The position numbers and the translations under genes were made by a program. A stretch of 64,000 nucleotides of DNA from Pseudomonas sp. JM0905a (GTDB lineage: Bacteria; Pseudomonadota; Gammaproteobacteria; Pseudomonadales; Pseudomonadaceae). How positions within the stretch are numbered: position 1 is the stretch's first letter; every line of letters begins with the position of its first letter. Where the stretch lies: NCBI RefSeq assembly GCF_014700075.1, contig NZ_JACXBU010000006.1:248001-312000 (forward strand). Direction: 5' to 3'. The notes beneath the pieces are model-generated. The model made no database searches. It was not told the DNA's origin and saw nothing but the letters and a program-made list of their open reading frames with translations. Of the stretch, positions 55,440-64,000 are shown one piece after another.

Positions 55440-56156
55440 ATGCAATCCCGCACCCAACCGATACGCGTGATGCTGATCGATTGTCGTCCCCTCGTCCTGA
55501 TGGGCCTCCACGACTTGATCAATGCCAGAAAACCACGGATGGAAGTGTGCGGCCAGGCCAGTACCTATGCCCACGCGCTGGATCGTGCCGATCAGCTGCG
55601 CCCGAATGTCATTTTCTTCAGCTTCTTTCCGGATGCTCTCGACCCGCTCGACGTCATCTCGCTGCTCACCCGCGGAGACGAGATGAAGGTACTGCTGCTC
55701 AAGGGGCTGTACGAGGCGGTTCCCGTTGCCCGGGCGATCGATGCCGGTGCCCGAGGCGTTGTGCTGGCGGAGGACCCGACGGAGTCGATCATCCGCGCCA
55801 TCATCAAGGTCCACCACCGCGACATCGGGTTGGACAGGGCCTGGGCCGGCGGACTATCCAGCTATTCCGCGGCTGGGCAGGTTCGCGTGAATGTAGACCC
55901 GGAACGCGCGCGGTACTCGCAGCTGACGTTGCGCGAAAGGGAGCTGATTCGCGCCATCGTCGGCGACCCGTCCGCCAAGTACATGTGCATCGCCGCGCGG
56001 CTGGGCATCAGCGAGCACACGGTGCATAACCACCTCAGCAACATCTATCACAAGCTGAACCTCATCAATCGCGTCGACCTGCTGATGTACGCGCTGAAGC
56101 ACGGGCTCACCAGCGGCGGCGAGCCACCGGATTCCACCTGGGTGGAAATGGACTGA
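55440..56156 (+). CDS. LuxR/NarL-family regulator with a degenerate receiver
   Basis: A 238-residue protein. The C-terminal LuxR helix-turn-helix is standard (LTLRERELIRAIVG, then ARLGISEHTVHNHLSNIY). The N-terminal half has the receiver fold, but the phospho-acceptor site reads VIFFSFFPDAL, with Ser in place of Asp. The acidic pair of the first strand is also reduced (MLIDCRPLVL). It is therefore unlikely to be phosphorylated and may respond to another signal or act constitutively. The ribosome site before ATG 55440 is distant. It is convergent with the repeat-protein gene. Confidence 0.85.
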   Translation: MQSRTQPIRVMLIDCRPLVLMGLHDLINARKPRMEVCGQASTYAHALDRADQLRPNVIFFSFFPDALDPLDVISLLTRGDEMKVLLLKGLYEAVPVARAIDAGARGVVLAEDPTESIIRAIIKVHHRDIGLDRAWAGGLSSYSAAGQVRVNVDPERARYSQLTLRERELIRAIVGDPSAKYMCIAARLGISEHTVHNHLSNIYHKLNLINRVDLLMYALKHGLTSGGEPPDSTWVEMD

Positions 56157-56184
56157 CCCTTCCGATCCGACCTCCACAATGAAA

Positions 56185-56216
56185 ACGACCTGGCTCCCTT
56201 GCGGGAGTCAGGTCGT
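56185..56216 (+). terminator. Hairpin after the LuxR-type gene
   Basis: ACGACCTG / CAGGTCGT (8 bp) with an inner stem CTCCC / GGGAG, followed by TTCACTTTTAG. A probable terminator. Confidence 0.75.
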
Positions 56217-56270
56217 TCACTTTTAGCGGTCCTCAGACGATGGCGGGTGGGCTCTCGCGGGGATCTGCCA

Positions 56271-56302
56271 AAAAATACGGGGGTGGCTTTCATGCCACCC
56301 CC
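56271..56302 (-). terminator. Terminator of the repeat-protein gene
   Basis: GGGGGTGGC / GCCACCCCC with a 6-base loop. On the minus strand the stem is followed by GTATTTTTTGG, 25 bp after the stop codon at 56327. Confidence 0.9.
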
Positions 56303-56326
56303 GCTTCCTTGCACACAGGCGATGTT

Positions 56327-59300
56327 TCAGGCGCTGCCGAAGACAATGTCGGTGATTAGGAGGTCGACTCCGACCACGGTGATGGTCGTGTTTTGTGCGC
56401 CTGACTCGTCGATTGTCACGATGCTGTTTGCACCGGTGGTGTCGATCGATTGGACAACGGCGCCCGCATCGCCAATGAGCACCAGCTTGTCTCGCAGGCT
56501 TGGTCCCGCATCGAAGCCGTTGACCTGGTACAGGTTCTCGGCGGCCGACAGCTCGACGTTGAAGGCATCCTGCTCACCAATCGTGCCAGCCAACCTGTAG
56601 TCGAAGAGCTGGTCGTTCGGGTCGTTCGCAAACAGATTGGCGTCGAACGAACTTGTCGCCGTGTCCCCGTCCTTGTCCGTCAGCGTTGCGTTGAATGCCA
56701 ACTGGATATCGTTGGCCATGTTCTCGACCTGCTTGATGAACTGGATCACCGGCACCTTGATCACGCCCAGGCCCATCGTGAGTTGAACAGCGTCGATCAT
56801 CTTCGCGCCATCCCATTGGACGAGGAAGGACTTCTGGTTTCCGGCCTCGGAGGCCAGGTCAGCGGCAAGAACCTTCGTCTGGGCCGAACTCGTGCCGTCC
56901 TCGAAGAAGATCCTGTAATACAGCTCTTCGGTTGCCGGGTTGTACCCCTGCAGCGTGTTGTCGATGAACACCTTCACGGCCGTCAGCAAGGTCTCGGGGT
57001 TGATGACGAAACTCTCGTCGCCGCTGTTGATGCCGGCCGTCCCGTTTCCATCCAGGTTGTTGTTGCCGATGCCGATGCCGGATGTGCTGACGTTCATATC
57101 CGCCGTGCCGAGGAACGAGAAGCCGCCAGCTTCGATCTGCGCTTCTGTGAGGTCGGGCGCTCCCTGCACGATGGCGCTCAGTACCTGGGCTGCGGTCGTG
57201 CCCGCGTTTACGCCGAAGAACACGATCTCCTCGGAGGGTGAAGGAACAGTCGGTGGATCCTGCTTGGGAATCAGCAATGTGCGGACAGGGTCGGGGCCAC
57301 CCGCATCGAGTGAGCCGTCGGCACTGCTGAGGACGATCGTCGAACTGAAGCCTTGCACCAGATCCAGGGCATAGGTGCCATTGGCGAAGGCAGTCAACGT
57401 GTAGTCGATGGTGGTGTTGGCCGTTGTCGCGTTGTTGTCGAAATCGCCGGTCAGGCTACCTGCGAAGTGGTACGCGCCATTGGCATCCGGTGAGGGCGAT
57501 TGCTCCGTGAGCGTGCCGGTCCCGGTGGTGGTCGTGTTATCTGGCCTGACAAGGGTGAACTGACCATTGGCCAACGAGATATCCAGACCCGCTGCACCCA
57601 GCCCGTCGGCGCCGGCCGCCATGCTCCAGTTCCCGTATTGGGGAAGGATGGTACCGGTCCCGATCAGGTTGCCGAATGCGAGAGTCGGCGTGTCGTCGTC
57701 GACGGTGATGACCAGCTTCTCGGGGGCGGCCGTCACCGGGTCGCCGTCCTTGTCTGTGGCCTGTAGCAGTGAGCCCAGGTTGAGGGTGATGTCGTTCTCG
57801 TCATTGCCGGCGGCATGATCCAGGGCCTTGAGCAGCGTGAAGTTGTACACCCCCGCCGCGGTGAGGCTGAGGGTGAACACGCTGGTCGCGCCGGCCGAAG
57901 CGGTGAGCGTGTTGCCGACGACGTTGTAGGTCAGCCCCACGCCGCCCGAAGTCAGCGCCGGCAAGCCGCTGGTATTGCTGGACAGGGAGTAGCTCAGTGG
58001 CGCATCGGCACCGGACTGGAAGATACCGGTGACGCTGCCGCTGGCGGTGGTCGCCGCGCCCGCCACATCACCAGTGCCACCGGCGATGCCGCCGGCCAGC
58101 CCGTCCTCGTCGACAGTGCCGCTTGCGGCGGCACCGGTCGCGGTCGGGGTGTCGTCGTCAACGGTGATGACCAGCTTCTCGGGGGCGGCCGTCACTGTGT
58201 CGCCGTCCTTGTCGGTGGCTTGCAGCAGGGAGCCCAGGTTGAGGGTGATGTCGTTCTCGTCATTGCCGGCCGCATGATCCAGGGCCTTGAGCAGCGTGAA
58301 GCTGTAGGCCCCCGCTGCGGTCAGGCTGAAGGTGAACACATCGACCGCGCCAGCCGAGGCGGTGAGCGTGTTGCCGATGACGCTGTAGATCACCGCCACG
58401 CCGCCCGAAGTCAGTGCTGGCAAGCCACTGGTGTCGCCGGACAGGGCGTAGCTCAACGGCGCATCGGCACCGGACTGGAAGATGCCGGTGACGCTGCCGC
58501 TGGCGGTGGTCGCAGCACCAGCCACGTCGCCGGTGCCACCGGCGATCCCGCCGGTCAGGCCGTCCTCGTCGACGGTTCCGCTTGCGGCGGCACCGGCCGC
58601 AGTCGGCGTATCGTCGTCAACGGTGATGACCAGTTTCTCGGGGGCGGCCGTCACTGTGTCGCCGTCCTTGTCGGTGGCTTGCAGCAGCGAACCGAGGTTG
58701 AGCGTGATGTCGTTCTCGTCATTGCCCGCTGCGTGATCCAGCGGCTTGAGCAGTGTGAAGCTGTAAGCGCCGGCTGCGGTGAGGCTGAAGGTGAACACAT
58801 CGACCGCGCCAGCCGAGGCGGTGAGCAGGTTGCCGACGACGCTGTAGGTCACCGCCACGCCACCTGAGGTCAGTGCCGGCAAGCCGCTGGTGTCGCTGGA
58901 CAGGGCGTAGCTCAGTGGTGCATCGGCACCGGACTGGAAGATGCCGGTGACGCTGCCGCTGGCGTTGGTTGCCGCGCCGGCCACGTCGCCGGTACCACCG
59001 GCGATACCCCCGGTCAGGCCGTCCTCGTCGACAGTGCCGCTCGCAGCAGCGCCGGTTGCGGTCGGCGTGTCGTCGTCAACGGTGATGACCAGTTTCTCGG
59101 CAGCAGCCGTCACCGGGTCGCCGTCCTTGTCGGTGGCCCGCAGCAGTGAGCCGAGGTTGATCGTGATGTCGTTCTCGTCATTGCCGGCGGCATGATCCAG
59201 GGCCTTGAGCAGCGTGAAGCTGTAGGCGCCCGCCGCCGTCAGGCTGAAGGTGAACACATCGACCGCGCCGGCCGAGGCGGTTAGCGTGTTGCCGACAACG

Positions 59301-62263
59301 CTGTAGGTCAGCCCGACGCCGCCGGAACTCAATGCTGGCAAGCCGCTGGTGTCGCCGGACAGGGCATAGCTCAACGGCGCATCGGCACCGGACTGGAAGA
59401 TACCGGTGACGCTGCCACTGGCGGTGGTCGCTGCACCAGCCACGTCACCGGTGCCACCGGCGATACCGCCCGTAAGGCCGTCCTCGTCCACGGTGCCGGT
59501 TTCGGCGGCGCCGGTCGCGGTCGGGGTGTCGTCGTCAACGGTGATGACCAGCTTCTCGGGGGCGGCCGTCACCGTGTCACCGTCCTTGTCGGTGGCCCGG
59601 AGCAGGGCGCCGAGGTTGAGGGTGATGTCGTTTTCATCGTTGCCCGCCGCGTGATCCAGCGGCTTTAGCAGTGTGAAGCTGTAGGCGCCGGCTGTGGTCA
59701 GGCTGAAGGTGAACACGTCTACCGCGCCAGCCGAGGCGGTGAGCAGGTTGCCGACGACGCTGTAGGTCACCGCCACACCGCCCGAGGTTAGCGCCGGCAA
59801 GCCGCTGGTGTCGCTCGCCAGGGAATAGCTCAGCGGTGCATCGGCACCGGACTGGAAGATGCCGGTCACGCTGCCGCTGGCGGTGGTCGCAGCGCCGGCC
59901 ACGTCGCCGGTGCCACCGGCGATACCTCCGGTCAGGCCGTCCTCGTCGACGGTTCCGCTTGCGGCGTCGCCGGTCGCGGTCGGGGTGTCGTCGTCAACGG
60001 TGATGACCAACTTCTCAGCCGAGGCCGCCACCGTGTCACCGTCCTTGTCGGTGGCTCGTAGCAGCGAACCGAGGTTGATCGTGATGTCGTTCTCGTCATT
60101 GCCGGCGGCATGATCCAGGGCCTTGAGCAGCGTGAAGCTGTAGGCGCCCGCCGCCGTGAGACTGAAGGTGAACACGTCCACTGCGCCAGCCGAGGCGGTG
60201 AGCGTGTTGCCGACGATGCTGTAGCTCACCGCCACACCACCCGAGGTCAGCGCTGATAAGCCGCTGGTGTCGCCGGACAGGGAATAGCTCAGCGGCGCAT
60301 CGGCGCCGGACTGGAAGATGCCGGTCACGCTGCCGCTGGCCACGGTCGCCGCGCCGGCCACGTCGCCGGTGCCTCCGGCGATCCCGCCGGTCAGGCCATC
60401 CTCGTCGACGGTGCCGCTCGCAGCGGCGCCGGCCGCCGTCGGCGTATCGTCGTCAATGGTAATGACCAGTTTCTCGGCAGCAGCGGTCACCTTGTCGCCG
60501 TCGGCATCGGTGGCCCGCAGCAGCGAACCGAGATTGAGGGTGATGTCGTTTTCATCGTTGCCGGCCGCGTGATCCAGCGGCTTGAGCAGCGTAAAGCTGT
60601 AGGCCCCGGCCGCAGTCAGGCTGAAGGTGAACACGTCCACCGCGCCGGCCGAGGCGGTGAGCGTGTTGCCGACGACGCTGTAGGTCACCGCCACTCCACC
60701 CGAAGTCAGCGCCGGCAAGCCGCTGGTGTCGCTGGACAGGGAATAGCTCAGCGGCGCATCGGCACCGGGCTGGAAGATACCGGTGACGCTACCGCTGGCC
60801 ACGGTCGCCGCGCCGGCCACGTCGCCGATGCCTCCGGCGATCCCACCGGTCAGGCCGTCCTCGTCTACGGTGCCGGCCACGGCGGTGCCGTTCGCTGACG
60901 GCCCGTCGTCCTCGAAGACCAGCTTGGAGCCGATTTCGGCGGTTGCAGTGGAGACGTGGGTCAGCTTGAAGCCACCGATATCGAAATCGGCGTGGTTAGT
61001 GCCCTTGGCGTCGAGGGCCGCGCCGTTCTCGACGAGCACGCGGTTGTGGTCCGCCGATGTGGTGTATTCGATCTTGTAGCCGGCCTTGACGCCGGTGATG
61101 GTTGCAACCCCGGCCGCCGTAAAAGTGATGACAATGCCCGCATCATTCACCGAGCCGTTCGAGTTCTCGATCACCTGCCCGGTGCTGATGTTGATGACCC
61201 GGACATTGGTGATTTCAACCGACGTATCGTTCGTATAGCCGTTGATGAAATTCACACCAGATTCGGCTGCCGTGGTGAATGCGCTGATTTTTACCTGAGC
61301 AGTCTTGCCGCTTTGCAACTGCACGACGTCGAAGCTGGCCGACCGCGCATTGAAGACGGCGGTAAAGTCGATGTTGGATTCGAGGTCGGCTTCGTTCTGA
61401 TCCAGGTTGGGAATGGTCACGTCCTGCCTGGCGCCGGTGACGAACGTAAAGCGGATGCCCTCCTGTTCCGTGATCATCTGATTGTTGGTGCCGAAGGTGG
61501 TCGGGCCACCCGCCTGGCTGGTATTGATCGTGTCGCCAGTCGTTATGTTGGCGCCCGCTGACTGGTCGGCGGGGTTCTTGCCGGTGGCGATGATGGTGGG
61601 GTCTGTGATCCTGCCACCGACAACGGTGGGGGTCGCCGTCGTGAACATCAGGAACAGGTTTTGACCGGAGGGGGCATTGGCCAGGCTGAACACCAGGTCC
61701 TCACTGGTTCCAATGAAAACCTTGTCCGCCAGATTGAGGGCATCGTCGGGATTGGTGGTGTCCGGGTGCTTGAGTGGTTGGTATTCAACTGTCCAGATCT
61801 TGCCGCCCGAGACCGGTGTTCCGGTTTCTTCGATATAGGCAGCGAACACGATCGCACCGGTTGCGCCACCGGCTCGGCCCAACAGGATGTTGTTATTGCT
61901 CAGGTCGGTATAGAGAAAGATGCTGGAGCCATCGAGCGTATCCAGCCCGCTGTCCAGTCCATTGAGCATTGCGCCAGAGCTGTCGACGAAGCTGACATCG
62001 GTAATGCTTGCGCCGGGCGCCGCGCTGATGGTGAACGCATTGCTGCCCGTGTTGCCGGCGGCACCGGTATACCCACTCAAGGCCGCACTCGTTGCGGTGC
62101 CGGCCAGGAGTGCTGTCAAACGGTTGGAGAAGAGCGAGGGCAGGGCCGTCAACAGAATTTCGGTGTCGTTCGCGTCTTCAAGAACGCTTTGCGTAGCGGT
62201 GGAGTTCTGCAGACCCGCCGTCTCATCAAGAATGGTAAGGCTGCCCGTCGTCGTAATAGTCAT
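56327..62263 (-). CDS. Large repeat protein with seven DUF5801-like units (probable adhesin)
   Basis: A 1,978-residue protein. A unique N-terminal part (about 1-450) lacks a cleavable signal peptide and begins MTITTTGSLTILDETAGLQ. It is followed by seven units of 153 residues (about 452-1525), each with GTVDEDGLTGGIAGG, GAVDVFTFSLTAAGAYSFTL, LDHAAGNDENDITLNLGSLL and a KLVITVDDDTPT end. A unique C-terminal part (about 1525-1978) follows. Such repeats occur in RTX/type I-secreted surface adhesins. The classic GGxGxD nonapeptides are not visible, and no type I exporter gene is adjacent. The ATG at 62263 follows GGAG; an in-frame ATG at 62290 is possible. Confidence 0.88.
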   Translation of the reverse strand: MTITTTGSLTILDETAGLQNSTATQSVLEDANDTEILLTALPSLFSNRLTALLAGTATSAALSGYTGAAGNTGSNAFTISAAPGASITDVSFVDSSGAMLNGLDSGLDTLDGSSIFLYTDLSNNNILLGRAGGATGAIVFAAYIEETGTPVSGGKIWTVEYQPLKHPDTTNPDDALNLADKVFIGTSEDLVFSLANAPSGQNLFLMFTTATPTVVGGRITDPTIIATGKNPADQSAGANITTGDTINTSQAGGPTTFGTNNQMITEQEGIRFTFVTGARQDVTIPNLDQNEADLESNIDFTAVFNARSASFDVVQLQSGKTAQVKISAFTTAAESGVNFINGYTNDTSVEITNVRVINISTGQVIENSNGSVNDAGIVITFTAAGVATITGVKAGYKIEYTTSADHNRVLVENGAALDAKGTNHADFDIGGFKLTHVSTATAEIGSKLVFEDDGPSANGTAVAGTVDEDGLTGGIAGGIGDVAGAATVASGSVTGIFQPGADAPLSYSLSSDTSGLPALTSGGVAVTYSVVGNTLTASAGAVDVFTFSLTAAGAYSFTLLKPLDHAAGNDENDITLNLGSLLRATDADGDKVTAAAEKLVITIDDDTPTAAGAAASGTVDEDGLTGGIAGGTGDVAGAATVASGSVTGIFQSGADAPLSYSLSGDTSGLSALTSGGVAVSYSIVGNTLTASAGAVDVFTFSLTAAGAYSFTLLKALDHAAGNDENDITINLGSLLRATDKDGDTVAASAEKLVITVDDDTPTATGDAASGTVDEDGLTGGIAGGTGDVAGAATTASGSVTGIFQSGADAPLSYSLASDTSGLPALTSGGVAVTYSVVGNLLTASAGAVDVFTFSLTTAGAYSFTLLKPLDHAAGNDENDITLNLGALLRATDKDGDTVTAAPEKLVITVDDDTPTATGAAETGTVDEDGLTGGIAGGTGDVAGAATTASGSVTGIFQSGADAPLSYALSGDTSGLPALSSGGVGLTYSVVGNTLTASAGAVDVFTFSLTAAGAYSFTLLKALDHAAGNDENDITINLGSLLRATDKDGDPVTAAAEKLVITVDDDTPTATGAAASGTVDEDGLTGGIAGGTGDVAGAATNASGSVTGIFQSGADAPLSYALSSDTSGLPALTSGGVAVTYSVVGNLLTASAGAVDVFTFSLTAAGAYSFTLLKPLDHAAGNDENDITLNLGSLLQATDKDGDTVTAAPEKLVITVDDDTPTAAGAAASGTVDEDGLTGGIAGGTGDVAGAATTASGSVTGIFQSGADAPLSYALSGDTSGLPALTSGGVAVIYSVIGNTLTASAGAVDVFTFSLTAAGAYSFTLLKALDHAAGNDENDITLNLGSLLQATDKDGDTVTAAPEKLVITVDDDTPTATGAAASGTVDEDGLAGGIAGGTGDVAGAATTASGSVTGIFQSGADAPLSYSLSSNTSGLPALTSGGVGLTYNVVGNTLTASAGATSVFTLSLTAAGVYNFTLLKALDHAAGNDENDITLNLGSLLQATDKDGDPVTAAPEKLVITVDDDTPTLAFGNLIGTGTILPQYGNWSMAAGADGLGAAGLDISLANGQFTLVRPDNTTTTGTGTLTEQSPSPDANGAYHFAGSLTGDFDNNATTANTTIDYTLTAFANGTYALDLVQGFSSTIVLSSADGSLDAGGPDPVRTLLIPKQDPPTVPSPSEEIVFFGVNAGTTAAQVLSAIVQGAPDLTEAQIEAGGFSFLGTADMNVSTSGIGIGNNNLDGNGTAGINSGDESFVINPETLLTAVKVFIDNTLQGYNPATEELYYRIFFEDGTSSAQTKVLAADLASEAGNQKSFLVQWDGAKMIDAVQLTMGLGVIKVPVIQFIKQVENMANDIQLAFNATLTDKDGDTATSSFDANLFANDPNDQLFDYRLAGTIGEQDAFNVELSAAENLYQVNGFDAGPSLRDKLVLIGDAGAVVQSIDTTGANSIVTIDESGAQNTTITVVGVDLLITDIVFGSA
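57690..60910. repeat. Seven tandem 459-bp repeats within the adhesin gene
   Basis: A unit of 459 bp recurs seven times without gaps, encoding the 153-residue units. Copies differ mainly at synonymous sites and a few residues (for example AAASG, AETG, DAASG). Such near-identity favours recombination and copy-number change, and also assembly collapse. Confidence 0.9.
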
Positions 62264-62479
62264 GGTTTTCTCCGCGGCAGATCTGGTCATCGAGGCCTGA
62301 CCATTGACCCTCGTTCACTACTGACCATCACTATGGGGACGCGCCGGGTGCGGGCGCATCGACCGATACTCCCAGGCGGCCTAGGAGTTTCGGACTACTC
62401 GGGAGGAGAAGAGGGGGCAACTGTTGCAGTGGTGAGAAAACGGACGATCGCGGCCAGGGCGTGACCGCTCAGAGGCGGG

Positions 62480-62839
62480 TCAGCTGTGCAGGAGCCACGC
62501 CTGGTACAGCTGATACAGGATCGCCAGCGCCAACCCCAGCAGGATCAGCTCGCGGAACACCTTCAGCGTCAGCACCCAGTAAACCGCCACCGCCACCATG
62601 ACACCGAGGATCAGGCTGTGCGTCTGTTCCCAGTGCCTGGTGTAGGTCGCGGCAAGATAGCCAACCCCGAGGGACGCCGTTACCTGCAGGAGCGTCATGA
62701 ACAACAGCCCACCGGAAAACGGCTTCGGTGGGGCGTCGTACACCCGCCCCAGACCTCGGCAGTAGCGGCACTCGACGGTGCGGCCATCCTTCTGAATGGT
62801 CCGGCTGCCATGACATACGGGGCACTGTTGCCAAGCCAT
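62480..62839 (-). CDS. Small membrane protein with an N-terminal zinc finger
   Basis: A 119-residue protein that starts with a DnaJ-like zinc finger (CPVCHGSRTIQKDGRTVECRYC, residues 6-27, CxxC...CxxC). It then has three membrane segments (about 42-60, 68-88 and 92-115). The ATG at 62839 (MAWQQCPVCHG) fits the domain start; the longer open frame upstream is not protein-like. Function unknown. Confidence 0.78.
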   Translation of the reverse strand: MAWQQCPVCHGSRTIQKDGRTVECRYCRGLGRVYDAPPKPFSGGLLFMTLLQVTASLGVGYLAATYTRHWEQTHSLILGVMVAVAVYWVLTLKVFRELILLGLALAILYQLYQAWLLHS

Positions 62840-63083
62840 AACTCGCCTTGCCACTTGTCTGGGACTACCAATGGGTAACGGTAGATCGGCCGGCGGAAAT
62901 TGGCATTCCGATTCGTATGTATAAGTTTGCCTCTGGGGGGGAGGGGGCTTCGTGTTTTGGCGAGAGGATCCGACCTCGGTTATCGAGTCGAAGCCTGCCC
63001 TGGAAATGGAGTGGCGTGATCTGGAGCGCACGTGCATCGCGGGTGGCGCGAAGCGCGTCATGCGAGCTCCCGGACTAATCGCG

Positions 63084-63130
63084 TGACATTTATAGTGTCA
63101 TTGTGTTGCGTTATGACACAAAGCATGTCA
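63084..63130. promoter_or_regulatory. Two identical-form palindromes upstream of the ABC binding-protein gene
   Basis: TGACA-N7-TGTCA occurs at 63084-63100 and again at 63114-63130. The centres are 30 bp apart, about three helical turns. They lie about 185-230 bp before the start codon, next to AT-rich sequence. They look like paired binding sites for one dimeric regulator. Confidence 0.65.
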
Positions 63131-63208
63131 TTCATATGCACAGCTCAAGCAATCGACCTGGCCAACCTTTCCAGGTCGGGCACCCCTACTCACAAGGTTC
63201 GGAAGGAT

Positions 63209-63298
63209 GTGGCGTCGTCTGACGCCACGCTTGGGCCAACGCCGTCCTCGAAAAGCGCCACTCAGGGCGTTTTTCAGGCTTCGATCCCCAAAACGCCC
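63209..63298 (+). promoter_or_regulatory. Structured 5' leader with alternative hairpins
   Basis: Hairpin A is GTGGCGTC / GACGCCAC at 63209-63228. Hairpin B is AAAAGCGCC / GGCGTTTTT at 63251-63274, ending in T like a terminator. Hairpin C pairs GGGCGTTTT (63265-63273) perfectly with AAAACGCCC (63290-63298) and excludes B. The B/C choice resembles an attenuator just before the ribosome site (AAGGAG, 63302-63307). Confidence 0.5.
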
Positions 63299-63315
63299 CT
63301 CAAGGAGTCAACAAG

Positions 63316-64000
63316 ATGAACAAGATCGTACTTCTAGGCACCCTGGCGCTGGCTGCCTTCAGCACCCTGGCCCACGCCGGCCAGGACACCCTGCGCATCG
63401 GTATCGAAGCGGCCTACCCGCCCTTCGGCTTCAAGACCACGGAAGGCAACATCAGCGGTTTCGACTACGACATCGGCAATGCCCTGTGCGCCGAAATGAA
63501 GATCAAGTGTGAATGGGTCGAGCAGGAGTTCGATGGGCTGATCCCGTCGTTGAAAGTGCGCAAGGTCGATGCGGTGCTGTCTTCGATGTCGATTACCGAA
63601 GACCGCCTGAAATCCGTGGATTTCAGCAAAAAGTACTACCACACCCCCGGCAAGCTGGCGATGAAGGCCGGCTCCGTGATCAACGACCCGCTGGTCGACC
63701 TCAAAGGCAAGAAGGTCGGTGTGCAGCGCGCCTCGACCTACGACCGCTACGCGACTGATCGATTTGAATCGGCGGGTATCGAAGTGGTGCGTTACGCCTC
63801 GCAGAACGAGGCCTTCCTCGACCTTGCCGCCGGGCGCCTGGACGCCACCCTGGCCGACATCATCAATATCGACGAAGGCTTTATCAAAACGTCGACGGGC
63901 AAGGGGTTTGCCCTGGTCGGTCCGGACTTCAGCGACCCCAACTACTTCGGCAGGGGAGCCGGGATTGCGTTTCGCAAAGGCGATAGCGCGAACGTCGCGC
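63316..64000 (+). CDS. Amino-acid ABC transporter substrate-binding protein (partial)
   Basis: The first 228 residues of a periplasmic binding protein; the gene runs past the window end. It has a signal peptide (MNKIVLLGTLALAAFSTLAHA) and the family-3 solute-binding signature GFDYDIGNALCAEMK. DAVLSSMSITEDRLKSVDFS and GKLAMKAGS are typical of lysine/arginine/ornithine and histidine binding proteins (ArgT/HisJ/AotJ group). The ATG follows AAGGAG. Permease and ATPase genes are expected downstream. Confidence 0.9.
   Translation, partial: MNKIVLLGTLALAAFSTLAHAGQDTLRIGIEAAYPPFGFKTTEGNISGFDYDIGNALCAEMKIKCEWVEQEFDGLIPSLKVRKVDAVLSSMSITEDRLKSVDFSKKYYHTPGKLAMKAGSVINDPLVDLKGKKVGVQRASTYDRYATDRFESAGIEVVRYASQNEAFLDLAAGRLDATLADIINIDEGFIKTSTGKGFALVGPDFSDPNYFGRGAGIAFRKGDSANVA

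Noticed and set aside
57690-60910. Regular repeat array considered as CRISPR or satellite DNA
   Set aside because: The unit is 459 bp, in frame throughout and encodes a protein domain; there are no short direct repeats with unique spacers.
62840-63061. Longer start for the zinc-finger membrane protein
   Set aside because: The added residues are low-complexity and the finger domain begins right after the ATG at 62839.

Overview
The window looks like a chromosomal segment of a Pseudomonas-type gammaproteobacterium. Evidence seen in the sequence: high GC, many dispersed palindromes built on GCGAATGAATTCGC, a beta-alanine catabolic cluster (bauR, bauABC) in the P. aeruginosa order, a CueR/CopA/CopZ copper module, and several MexAB/TtgAB-like and PAS/GGDEF proteins. 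The species cannot be named from sequence alone. No prophage, integrase, transposase or CRISPR array was seen.

Layout. 0.4-5 kb: an EamA exporter and the copper module (cueR, copA, copZ, with CueR-type promoters before copA and copZ). 5-11.6 kb: a TetR repressor divergent from an RND adaptor/pump pair, then a Bcr/CflA exporter. 11.7-19.4 kb: a PAS-only membrane protein, a quinone-oxidoreductase-like gene with a divergent LysR gene, a MASE1-PAS-GGDEF cyclase, a PepSY/cytochrome b pair, and a queuosine-precursor transporter behind a preQ1-I-like riboswitch. 19.4-26.6 kb: adenine deaminase, YigZ, a RutR-like regulator and the bau operon. 26.7-36.9 kb: an NYN-domain protein divergent from hicAB (hicA frameshifted) across a shared palindrome, then assorted metabolic, transport and outer-membrane genes, with three copies of a hairpin-plus-TGTGGATA repeat near 31.5 kb.

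37-48.4 kb is the most unusual part. Two related exported proteins of unknown function are read leftward from a good sigma-54 promoter. A histidine kinase and an NtrC-type sigma-54 activator are encoded divergently, followed by a receiver-only protein with its own sigma-54-like promoter. A paralogous second kinase lies 5 kb away. Its response-regulator partner has collapsed to 54 codons, keeping only three short pieces of the ancestor. A similar GC-rich enhancer-like element precedes both kinase genes. I infer a sigma-54 signalling module controlling the exported proteins, with a duplicated and partly decayed copy. A broken GspG-type pseudopilin and a tRNA-Ala lie between the two copies.

48.8-64 kb: small hypothetical genes; a TonB receptor, TauD-type dioxygenase and GST cluster (probable organosulfur use) behind an 18-codon upstream ORF; an SDR gene; a LuxR-type regulator with a degenerate receiver; a 1,978-residue repeat protein with seven near-identical 153-residue units; a small zinc-finger membrane protein; and the start of a basic amino-acid ABC binding protein with paired operator palindromes and a structured leader.
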